This document shows, piece after piece, positions 1 to 5,538 of a DNA stretch of 7,588 bases. Source of the DNA: CAZPXF01 sp964590945. Its GTDB lineage: Bacteria; Bacillota; Clostridia; Lachnospirales; Lachnospiraceae. A program made the position numbers and the translations under genes. The notes beneath the pieces are model-generated. The model ran no database searches and was not told where the DNA came from. It was given only the letters and a program-made list of their open reading frames with translations. The DNA is taken from positions 1 through 7,588 of the forward strand of contig CAZPXF010000092.1 of assembly GCA_964590945.1 (NCBI GenBank), given 5' to 3'. Position 1 is the first letter of the stretch. The number at the start of each line of letters is the position of its first letter.

Positions 1-8
1 AATAAATT

Positions 9-407
9 ATGCTGAAAGCAGGAATCACAGGAAAACAGGAAGTAATAGCAGATGAATCAAATTCCGCCAGGGCAATGGGGAGCGGAACACTCGATGTATT
101 TGCAACGCCGGCAATGATCGCGCTTATGGAAAAGACGGCATGGACAAGCGTTGCCGGTGAGCTTGAGGATGGCTGCGGTACAGTAGGAATCAGCCTGAAC
201 GTTGCACATAGCGCGCCGACGCCGCTCGGAATGAAGGTGACGTGTGAGAGTGAGCTGACTGCGGTAGATGGAAGAAAGCTTACCTTTAACGTGAAGGCTT
301 ATGATGAAAAGGGCGTGATCGGGGAAGGAACGCATGAGCGCTTTATCATTCAGAATGAGAAGTTTCAGAAGAAGGCAGATCAGAAAAAAGATTTGCAATT
401 CTCTTGA
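9..407 (+). CDS. FlK-like hotdog-fold acyl-CoA thioesterase
   Basis: A 132-residue single-domain protein resembling the fluoroacetyl-CoA thioesterase (FlK) family, which hydrolyses short acyl-CoA thioesters in the cytosol with a hotdog fold. The family signature is visible: FATPAMIALMEKT (residues 31-43), VAHSAPTPLGM (65-75), LTAVDGRKLTF (83-93) and GEGTHERFII (105-114). The FlK catalytic residues Thr42, Glu50 and His76 appear to correspond to Thr33, Glu41 and His67, so the enzyme looks intact. The charged C-terminal tail (118-128, rich in Lys and Gln) is typical of clostridial members. Only eight bases precede the ATG, so its ribosome binding site cannot be seen and the start is provisional. 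The true substrate is unknown; a general acyl-CoA housekeeping role is more likely than fluoroacetate resistance. Its stop codon overlaps the -35 box of the downstream tRNA promoter. Confidence 0.85.
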   Translation: MLKAGITGKQEVIADESNSARAMGSGTLDVFATPAMIALMEKTAWTSVAGELEDGCGTVGISLNVAHSAPTPLGMKVTCESELTAVDGRKLTFNVKAYDEKGVIGEGTHERFIIQNEKFQKKADQKKDLQFS

Positions 408-432
408 CAATTGTCGTCTTATAAAGTAAAAT
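404..432 (+). promoter_or_regulatory. Sigma-A type promoter for the tRNA-Phe/tRNA-Gly unit
   Basis: A perfect -35 box TTGACA (404-409) and a good -10 box TAAAAT (427-432) are separated by exactly 17 bases. Transcription would start near 439, about 20 bases before tRNA-Phe. The -35 box contains the TGA stop of the thioesterase gene (405-407). Strength and position fit a stable-RNA promoter. Confidence 0.85.
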
Positions 433-458
433 CAATTTCGTTGCTGCGGCAGCAGCAT

Positions 459-531
459 GCCCAGATAGCTCAGTTGGTAGAGCAGGGGACTGAAAATCCC
501 CGTGTCACTGGTTCGATTCCGGTTCTGGGCA
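459..531 (+). tRNA. tRNA-Phe (anticodon GAA)
   Basis: A 73-nt cloverleaf folds completely. The acceptor stem GCCCAGA pairs with TCTGGGC, the D stem GCTC with GAGC, the anticodon stem GGGGA with TCCCC, and the T stem ACTGG with CCGGT (one G-T pair) around TTCGATT. T8, A14, G18-G19 and T54-T55-C56 are in place. The anticodon loop CTGAAAA gives GAA at 492-494, decoding Phe. The discriminator is A73. The 3' CCA is not encoded (TTC follows) and must be added by nucleotidyltransferase. It is cotranscribed with tRNA-Gly 16 nt downstream. Confidence 0.97.
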
Positions 532-547
532 TTCGCGCAAGGCGCAT

Positions 548-618
548 GCGGGTGTAGTTCAATGGTAGAACACCAGCCTTCCAAGCTGGATACGTGGGTT
601 CGATTCCCATCACCCGCT
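548..618 (+). tRNA. tRNA-Gly (anticodon TCC)
   Basis: A 71-nt cloverleaf: acceptor GCGGGTG/CACCCGC, D stem GTTC/GAAC, anticodon stem CCAGC/GCTGG, and T stem GTGGG/CCCAT around TTCGATT. The loop CTTCCAA gives anticodon TCC at 580-582, decoding Gly GGA/GGG. The discriminator T73 is the usual one for bacterial tRNA-Gly. CCA is not encoded. It is the second and last RNA of the unit that starts with tRNA-Phe. Confidence 0.97.
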
Positions 619-644
619 TCTTTTTACATAAAGGAGAATTTCAG

Positions 645-678
645 CGGTTTTAGAGAAATCTGAACCGTTTTTTGTTTT
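645..678 (+). terminator. Intrinsic terminator of the tRNA unit
   Basis: CGGTT (645-649) pairs with AACCG (663-667). A bulged T and an inner TAGA/TCTG stem close a GAAA tetraloop. A TTTTTTGTTTT tract follows immediately (668-678). It sits 26 nt after tRNA-Gly and just before the phosphofructokinase promoter, separating the two transcription units. Confidence 0.8.
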
Positions 679-703
679 ATCTGGAATTAAAGTATGATAT
701 ACT
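672..703 (+). promoter_or_regulatory. Probable promoter of the phosphofructokinase gene (extended -10)
   Basis: TGATATACT (695-703) is a good extended -10 element: a TG pair, one base, then TATACT at 698-703. An overlapping TATGAT lies at 693-698. The only -35-like element is TTGTTT (672-677), inside the terminator's T tract. Its spacing is poor for either -10 (20 or 15 bases), so the promoter probably relies on the extended -10. A start near 709 would give a leader of about 60 nt. Confidence 0.5.
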
Positions 704-770
704 AATCTTGAATTGTGCGGATGCACGACGGAATTTAAAGGAAAGTGGAAAAAGAAAGGAAGGACTTGTT

Positions 771-1850
771 ATGTTAAGAATTGGTCTTTTAACAAGTGGT
801 GGAGATTGTCAGGCGCTTAATGCAACCATGCGCGGCGTTGTAAAGGGACTGGCAGCCAACGTGAAGGATTTGGAAGTTTATGGTTTTATGAATGGATACA
901 AGGGGTTGATCTATGGCGATTTCCGTATGCTGAAATCCTCTGATTTTTCAGGTATTCTTACAAAAGGAGGAACGATCCTCGGGACGTCCAGACAGCCGTT
1001 TAAGATGATGCGCGTTCCGGATGAGAACGGACTGGACAAGGTAGAGGCTATGAAGCAGAATTATTACAAGCTTCGTCTGGACTGTCTGGTTATCCTCGGC
1101 GGTAACGGAACACAGAAGACGGCGAACCTTCTTCGTGAGGAGGGATTGAATATTATTCATCTGCCGAAGACGATCGATAATGATATCTGGGGAACGGATA
1201 TGACGTTCGGCTTCTATAGCGCTGTGAATATTGCAACGGACGCTATCGACTGCATCCACACGACAGCATCTTCCCATCAGAGGGTATTTATTGTTGAGGT
1301 TATGGGACATAAGGTTGGCTGGGTAACATTATACTCAGGTATTGCAGGCGGCGCCGACATCCTTCTTCTGCCTGAGATTCCATATGATATCGATAAGGTT
1401 TGCGCTGCGATCCAGGCAAGAAGGGACAGGGGAAGCGGATTTACGATCCTTGCAGTTGCAGAAGGAGCTATTTCCAAAAAGGACGCGAAGCTCAGCAAGA
1501 AGGAGCTGAAAAAGAAGCAGGAGAAGGATGCGCAGAAATATGCGTCCGTATCTTATAAGGTTGCGGCTGAGATCGGAGAGAGACTCGATATGGAGATCCG
1601 TGTAACGGTTCCGGGACATATGCAGCGCGGCGGAGCGCCATGCCCGTATGATCGTGTTCTTTCCACAAGACTTGGTTCTGCGGCAGCACAGAGCATTATG
1701 GACAAAGATTACGGCAATATGATCGGAATCGTAAATGGAAAGACTGTCCGCGTTCCGCTTAAGGAGAGCGCAGGCAAGCTTAAGACCGTAGATCCGAAGT
1801 GTCAGGAGATCCAGGAAGCGAAGAGAATGGGTATCAGCTTCGGTGATTAA
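771..1850 (+). CDS. pfkA: 6-phosphofructokinase, group III (mixed-substrate) type
   Basis: Cytosolic glycolytic enzyme of 359 residues that phosphorylates fructose 6-phosphate to fructose 1,6-bisphosphate. The ATG at 771 is chosen because AAAGGAAGGA (about 755-764) lies at the right distance and the protein then begins MLRIGLLTSGGD, the normal family N-terminus; an in-frame upstream start at 672 would add 33 residues without homology character. Motifs: GGDCQALNA (10-18), GGNGT (110-114), PKTIDND with catalytic Asp136 (132-138), EVMGH (176-180), AGGAD (192-196) and GHMQRGG (282-288). Position 113, equal to E. coli 104, is Gly, as in ATP enzymes. Position 133, equal to 124, is Lys, as in PPi-type and group III enzymes. 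This pairing is known from ATP-dependent group III PFKs such as that of Streptomyces, so ATP is the likelier donor, not proven. GGDCQALNA replaces the usual GGDCPGxNA. A Lys-rich insertion lies at about 236-257. Confidence 0.92.
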   Translation: MLRIGLLTSGGDCQALNATMRGVVKGLAANVKDLEVYGFMNGYKGLIYGDFRMLKSSDFSGILTKGGTILGTSRQPFKMMRVPDENGLDKVEAMKQNYYKLRLDCLVILGGNGTQKTANLLREEGLNIIHLPKTIDNDIWGTDMTFGFYSAVNIATDAIDCIHTTASSHQRVFIVEVMGHKVGWVTLYSGIAGGADILLLPEIPYDIDKVCAAIQARRDRGSGFTILAVAEGAISKKDAKLSKKELKKKQEKDAQKYASVSYKVAAEIGERLDMEIRVTVPGHMQRGGAPCPYDRVLSTRLGSAAAQSIMDKDYGNMIGIVNGKTVRVPLKESAGKLKTVDPKCQEIQEAKRMGISFGD

Positions 1851-1866
1851 TTGAAATGGAAATATG

Positions 1867-1893
1867 GGCAGCGTAAAAGTGCGCTGCCTGTTT
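1867..1893 (+). terminator. Weak terminator or attenuator-like hairpin between pfkA and dnaX
   Basis: GGCAGCG (1867-1873) and CGCTGCC (1882-1888) form a perfect 7-bp GC-rich stem with an 8-nt loop, followed only by TGTTT. The U-tract is short and interrupted, so termination is probably partial. It lies between the phosphofructokinase stop and the dnaX ribosome binding site. I see no good promoter between the two genes, which suggests some read-through supplies dnaX. Confidence 0.5.
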
Positions 1894-1910
1894 AGAGGGA
1901 GAGGGACAAT

Positions 1911-3482
1911 ATGTCATATACTGCCCTGTACAGGAAGTTCCGTCCGGCGAAATTTGATGAGGTGAAAGGCCAGGATCATATTGTAAAAACTCTGAAGAAT
2001 CAGATCCGGTCCGGGCGGATCGGCCATGCATATCTGTTCTGCGGAACAAGGGGAACCGGCAAGACAACGGTTGCCAAGATTTTTGCAAAAGCGGTGAACT
2101 GCGAGCGCCCGGTAGATGGGAGTCCGTGCGGCGAGTGCGCGGTGTGCCGGAACATTGCATCCGGTACATCGATGAATGTGATCGAGATCGATGCGGCTTC
2201 CAACAACGGCGTGGACAATATCCGCGACATTCGGGAAGAAGTGATGTACTCCCCGACAGAAGGTAAATACAAGGTCTATATTATCGATGAGGTGCATATG
2301 CTCTCCATAGGAGCGTTCAATGCACTTTTAAAAACACTGGAAGAACCTCCGTCATATGTGATCTTTATTCTGGCGACGACGGAGGCTCATAAGATTCCGG
2401 TGACGATCCTGTCCCGGTGCCAGCGCTATGATTTTAAACGGATCACGATCGATACGATCGCATCCCGGATGCAGGAACTGCTTGATGTGGAGCACGTTCA
2501 GGCAGAAGAGCGTGCAGTGCGCTATATAGCAAGGGCGGCGGACGGATCGATGCGGGATGCATTAAGTCTTTTGGATCAGTGTATTGCGTTCTATCTTGGA
2601 CAGAAATTAACATATGAAAACGTTCTGGAAGTTCTGGGAGCGGTAGATACCGAGGTGTTCAGCCGTCTGTTCCGTCAGGTTCAGAAAAGGGACGCCGCGG
2701 AGGCGATGAAATGCGTGGATGATCTGGTGTCATCCGGGCGTGATCTGTCGCAGTTTACGTCGGATTTTACGTGGTATCTCCGCAATCTGCTTCTTGCGCA
2801 GAGCTCGGATGATCTGGAGGATATACTGGATATTTCCCCGGAAAATCTGGCGAATTTACAGGAAGAAGCAAAAGAAACCGATGCGGGCACACTGATCCGG
2901 TATATCCGTATTTTTTCAGAATTGTCCTCACAGATGCGGTATGCATCCGGGAAACGGATTCTCCTTGAGGTGGCGCTTATCAAGCTGTGCCGTCCGCAGA
3001 TGGAGACAGATACCGATTCTCTTCAGGAGAGGATTCGCGCACTGGAAGAGAAGATAGAACAGGGGATTGGCGTACAGCCGGCGGCAGTTTATACTGGCAA
3101 TGCGGCGGCGCCGGTTCGGGAGGCGCAGCCGGAGGCAAAGGCAGAGGTTCCGCGCGCGATCCCGGAAGATGTAAAGGAAGTCGTGCGGAATTTCCGGAAG
3201 ATCGCAAGTCAGACGTCCGGTCTTTTAAAGACATATTTGAAACAGGCAAAGTTAAGTCTTGGCGGGGATGACCGCCTGTTGATCGTTATGCCGGATGAAA
3301 TGGCGTCCAGCGTGGTCGGTAAGGAATCGAACCGGCAGGAACTGGAAAGCCTGATTGAAAAAGAGATCGGCAAAGCCGTAACCGTGGAGGTGCGCCATGT
3401 GGAAGGCGGACGCCGCTTCGAGGACAGCTTTGTAGATATAGAAAAGCTTATCCATATGGATATTATAATTGAAGATGAATAG
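1911..3482 (+). CDS. dnaX: DNA polymerase III subunit gamma/tau
   Basis: The clamp-loader ATPase of the replicative polymerase, 523 residues, which loads the beta sliding clamp onto primed DNA with delta and delta'. The AAA+ core shows Walker A GTRGTGKTT (45-53), the zinc cysteines Cys64, Cys73, Cys76 and Cys79, Walker B VYIIDEVHM (122-130), sensor 1 LATTE (154-158), the SRC motif with arginine finger Arg169, and sensor 2 GSMRDALSLLDQ (212-223). A collar domain follows to about 365, then a short coiled coil (371-384), an Ala/Pro/Glu linker (about 389-415) and a small tau-type C-terminal domain. The start is supported by GAGGGAGAGGG (1895-1905) five bases before the ATG. No convincing frameshift signal for a separate gamma product was seen, so one product is likely. 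It heads the classic dnaX-ybaB-recR cluster; ybaB follows after 35 nt. Confidence 0.97.
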   Translation: MSYTALYRKFRPAKFDEVKGQDHIVKTLKNQIRSGRIGHAYLFCGTRGTGKTTVAKIFAKAVNCERPVDGSPCGECAVCRNIASGTSMNVIEIDAASNNGVDNIRDIREEVMYSPTEGKYKVYIIDEVHMLSIGAFNALLKTLEEPPSYVIFILATTEAHKIPVTILSRCQRYDFKRITIDTIASRMQELLDVEHVQAEERAVRYIARAADGSMRDALSLLDQCIAFYLGQKLTYENVLEVLGAVDTEVFSRLFRQVQKRDAAEAMKCVDDLVSSGRDLSQFTSDFTWYLRNLLLAQSSDDLEDILDISPENLANLQEEAKETDAGTLIRYIRIFSELSSQMRYASGKRILLEVALIKLCRPQMETDTDSLQERIRALEEKIEQGIGVQPAAVYTGNAAAPVREAQPEAKAEVPRAIPEDVKEVVRNFRKIASQTSGLLKTYLKQAKLSLGGDDRLLIVMPDEMASSVVGKESNRQELESLIEKEIGKAVTVEVRHVEGGRRFEDSFVDIEKLIHMDIIIEDE

Positions 3483-3517
3483 AGGCAGCAAGGGCTGTCG
3501 TGATAAGGAGGAGAACC

Positions 3518-3859
3518 ATGGCAAAACGTGGTGGATACGGCGGAGGAATGCCGGGAAATATGGCGAATCTTATGAAACAGGCGCAGAAAATGCAGCGTCA
3601 GATGGAAGAGCAGGCAAAGGAGATGCAGACCAAAGAGTTTACGGCGACCGCAGGCGGCGGCGCGGTTGAGGTTAAGGTGAATGGATCTCATCAGGTGCTT
3701 TCCGTGACTTTGGATCCGGAGGTCGTTGATCCGGACGATATCGAGATGCTTCAGGATCTGATCGTTGCGGCAGCAAATGAAGCTCTGCGCCAGATTGAGG
3801 AGGCGTCTGCTTCCGCTATGAACAAGCTGACCGGAGGCGTGGGCAATATGCCGTTTTAA
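3518..3859 (+). CDS. ybaB: YbaB/EbfC family nucleoid-associated DNA-binding protein
   Basis: A 113-residue protein of the YbaB/EbfC family, dimeric DNA-binding proteins whose gene almost always sits between dnaX and recR. A Gly-rich N-terminus (MAKRGGYGGGMPGNM) is followed by a Gln/Met-rich amphipathic helix (about 16-38), a beta region with TATAGGGAVEVKVNG (42-56), and a C-terminal helical part ending in NKLTGGVGNMPF. Length and order match the family. The ATG at 3518 is chosen because AAGGAGG (3504-3510) is seven bases upstream. A GTG at 3500 in the same frame would place the ribosome binding site inside the gene. The protein has no enzymatic motif; roles in nucleoid structure or assisting RecR are proposed for the family but not settled. 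Confidence 0.95.
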   Translation: MAKRGGYGGGMPGNMANLMKQAQKMQRQMEEQAKEMQTKEFTATAGGGAVEVKVNGSHQVLSVTLDPEVVDPDDIEMLQDLIVAAANEALRQIEEASASAMNKLTGGVGNMPF

Positions 3860-3867
3860 CGTCCGGT

Positions 3868-3905
3868 ATGCATGAGAAGCTGTCCTGCGGATGGCTTTCG
3901 TGCAT
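3868..3905 (+). other. Long near-perfect stem-loop between ybaB and recR
   Basis: Bases 3868-3885 pair with 3889-3905 in 17 base pairs with a single bulged G (3876), three G-T pairs and a TGC triloop. No run of T follows, so it does not look like an intrinsic terminator. It fills about half of the 80-nt gap before recR and ends 20 nt before the recR ribosome binding site. It may be an mRNA processing or stability element, or a remnant of a small repeat. The structure is read directly from the sequence; the function is unknown. Confidence 0.6.
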
Positions 3906-3939
3906 TCGCGTATCTTAAATGAATAGAGGTTGATATTGT

Positions 3940-4539
3940 ATGGATTACTACAGCGGCCAGATGTCAAAGCTGATGGAGGAATTGGCAAGGCTTCCGGGGA
4001 TTGGGAAGAAATCTGCGGGAAGACTGGCGTATCACATTGTCCATATGCCGAAAGAGCAGGTGGAGAAGCTGGCGTCCGTGATGGTAGATACACGCAACAG
4101 CATTCGTTATTGCAAATGTTGCTATACTCTGACAGATCAGGAGATTTGTCCGATCTGCCGGAGCAGTGACCGCGACAAGAAGACGATCATGGTCGTGGAG
4201 GATCCCCGTGATCTCGCGGCATATGAAAAGACCGGCAAATACGAGGGCGTTTATCATGTGCTGCACGGAGCGATTTCCCCGATGCTCGGCATCGGACCCG
4301 GGGACATCAAGCTGAAAGAGCTGATGCAGCGGCTTCAGTCGGAGGATGTGAAGGAAGTGATCATCGCGACCAACTCCAGTCTGGAAGGGGAGACAACGGC
4401 AATGTACATCAGCAAACTGATCAAGCCGACGGGGATCAAGGTGACCAGGATTGCCAGCGGGGTCCCGGTGGGCGGCGATCTCGAATATATTGATGAAGTA
4501 ACTTTGCTTCGCGCACTGGAAGGGAGAACAGAATTATAG
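3940..4539 (+). CDS. recR: Recombination mediator protein RecR
   Basis: RecR acts with RecO (and RecF) to load RecA on SSB-coated single-stranded gaps, forming a ring clamp on DNA. At 199 residues it has the normal family length. Domain order is canonical. The helix-hairpin-helix LARLPGIGKKSAGRLA is at 15-30. The zinc finger has Cys58, Cys61, Cys70 and Cys73 in the CxxC...CPIC pattern. The Toprim domain starts at IMVVEDPRDL (83-92, acidic Glu87 and Asp88) and includes ATNSSLEGE (143-151). The C-terminal segment is RIASGVPVGGDLEYIDEVTLLRAL (170-193). The start is supported by AGAGGT (3925-3930) nine bases upstream, a weaker site than that of ybaB. It is the third gene of the dnaX cluster, probably cotranscribed although an 80-nt gap with a strong hairpin precedes it. 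Confidence 0.97.
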   Translation: MDYYSGQMSKLMEELARLPGIGKKSAGRLAYHIVHMPKEQVEKLASVMVDTRNSIRYCKCCYTLTDQEICPICRSSDRDKKTIMVVEDPRDLAAYEKTGKYEGVYHVLHGAISPMLGIGPGDIKLKELMQRLQSEDVKEVIIATNSSLEGETTAMYISKLIKPTGIKVTRIASGVPVGGDLEYIDEVTLLRALEGRTEL

Positions 4540-4545
4540 TATAAT
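4540..4545 (+). promoter_or_regulatory. Possible upstream -10 element for transketolase
   Basis: A perfect TATAAT lies directly after the recR stop codon (TAG at 4537-4539). No recognisable -35 box or TG extension accompanies it. If used, the transcript would begin near 4552 and carry the whole structured leader up to the transketolase start. Confidence 0.3.
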
Positions 4546-4568
4546 GATTTTGTCAGCCTGAACTTTTA

Positions 4569-4597
4569 TTGACAGAAAATGGACAATCTGATACTTT
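4569..4597 (+). promoter_or_regulatory. Probable main promoter of the transketolase operon
   Basis: A perfect -35 TTGACA (4569-4574) is followed after 17 bases by TACTTT (4592-4597), which matches the key first, second and last positions of the -10 consensus. The start would be near 4604, giving a leader of about 96 nt. The -35 box is half of an inverted repeat with TGTCA (4551-4555), which could be a regulator site or chance. Confidence 0.55.
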
Positions 4598-4668
4598 ATT
4601 TTTAAGTATACGATCCGGACACGATGCAGCGCATGATTTCCCAAACAGGGACTTGTCCGGTAAAGTAT
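4591..4668 (+). promoter_or_regulatory. Candidate structured 5' leader of the transketolase operon
   Basis: Nested inverted repeats are visible. CCGGACA (4615-4621) pairs with TGTCCGG (4654-4660) and encloses two small hairpins: ATGC-AGC-GCAT (4624-4634) and TCCC-AAACA-GGGA (4639-4651). Together these give a three-way junction. An outer 8-bp stem ATACTTTA (4591-4598) with TAAAGTAT (4661-4668) stacks directly on the 3' side. The same 5' strand can instead pair locally with AAGTAT (4604-4609), so two exclusive forms are possible. It does not match the TPP riboswitch elements I know, has no terminator, and does not visibly hide the ribosome binding site at 4683-4689. It could alternatively be a DNA operator. 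Confidence 0.4.
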
Positions 4669-4699
4669 AAATTCATTTTATTAAGGAGGAAAATAATTA

Positions 4700-5518
4700 A
4701 TGAACAAGGTAGAACTTCAGAAGACTGCTAATAAAGTCCGCAAAGATGCTGTGACTGCAGTCTATCACGCAAAGTCCGGACATCCAGGTGGATCTTTATC
4801 TGCGGCAGATATTTATACGTATCTGTTCTTTGAAGAGCTGAATATTGATCCGGCTGATCCAAAGAAAGAGGACAGGGATCGTTTTGTATTATCCAAAGGC
4901 CATACGGCTCCGGGATATTACGCAACACTTGCTAACAGGGGATTTTTTGATGTTGAGGATCTGAAGACGCTCCGTCATGTTGGTTCTTATTTACAGGGAC
5001 ATCCGGATATGAAGCACATTCCGGGCGTTGATATGTCCAGTGGTTCTCTTGGACAGGGAATTTCCGCGGCAGTCGGTATGGCCATCTCCGGCAAATTGAA
5101 CAACAAAGATTATCGTGTATACACACTTCTTGGCGACGGCGAGATTCAGGAAGGTCAGGTATGGGAGGCTTCCATGCTTGCAGGACACAGAAAGCTGGAC
5201 AATCTTGTTGTTATCGTGGATAACAATAACTTACAGATCGATGGTAAGATTACTGACGTCAACAGCCCATATCCGATCGACAAGAAGTTTGAGGCTTTCA
5301 ATTTCCATGTGATCAACATTGACGGACACAATTTTGATGAGATTGATGCGGCTTTCAAGGAAGCAAAGGCCACAAAGGGACAGCCGACGGCTATCATCGC
5401 GAAGACTGTAAAAGGAAAAGGAGTTTCCTTCATGGAAAACCAGGCGGGATGGCATGGAAAAGCTCCTAATGACGAAGAGTATAAGATCGCTATGGATGAC
5501 TTAGCGAAGCTGGATTAG
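4700..5518 (+). CDS. tkt: Transketolase, N-terminal (TPP pyrophosphate-binding) subunit
   Basis: First half of a split transketolase, 272 residues. With the next gene it forms the enzyme that moves two-carbon units between sugar phosphates (xylulose 5-P with ribose 5-P or erythrose 4-P) in the non-oxidative pentose phosphate pathway. Visible motifs: SGHPGGSLSAADIY (26-39), KGHTAPGYYA (66-75), the substrate/cofactor loop around His101, DMSSGSLGQG (111-120), the TPP motif starting GDGEIQEGQVWEA (145-157) and ending DNNN (174-177), and GWHGKAP (250-256). The start follows a perfect AAGGAGG (4683-4689) at 10 bases. Length matches known N-terminal subunits; single-chain transketolases have about 660 residues, so this is a natural split and not a truncation. 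The partner gene follows after 20 nt. Confidence 0.95.
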   Translation: MNKVELQKTANKVRKDAVTAVYHAKSGHPGGSLSAADIYTYLFFEELNIDPADPKKEDRDRFVLSKGHTAPGYYATLANRGFFDVEDLKTLRHVGSYLQGHPDMKHIPGVDMSSGSLGQGISAAVGMAISGKLNNKDYRVYTLLGDGEIQEGQVWEASMLAGHRKLDNLVVIVDNNNLQIDGKITDVNSPYPIDKKFEAFNFHVINIDGHNFDEIDAAFKEAKATKGQPTAIIAKTVKGKGVSFMENQAGWHGKAPNDEEYKIAMDDLAKLD

Positions 5519-5538
5519 TAGAAAGCAGGTGGAATAGA

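Noticed and set aside
672..770. Upstream in-frame start that would lengthen phosphofructokinase by 33 residues
   Set aside because: The extra segment overlaps the terminator T tract and promoter and has no ribosome binding site, while the ATG at 771 has one and gives the standard family N-terminus.
3355..3370. A-rich GAAAAAGAG in dnaX as a programmed frameshift site for a gamma product
   Set aside because: In the reading frame it is GAA AAA GAG, which does not form the A AAA AAG slippery heptamer, and it lies near the end of the gene, too late to make a classical gamma protein.
3209..4093. A 294-residue open frame on the - strand across the end of dnaX, ybaB and the start of recR
   Set aside because: It lies opposite three well-supported genes. 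Its translation is rich in Ser, His, Arg and Cys without domain character, as expected for an antisense shadow.
4604..4699. Known riboswitch (TPP) in the transketolase leader
   Set aside because: The conserved CTGAGA-type and ACCTGAT-type segments of the TPP aptamer are absent.
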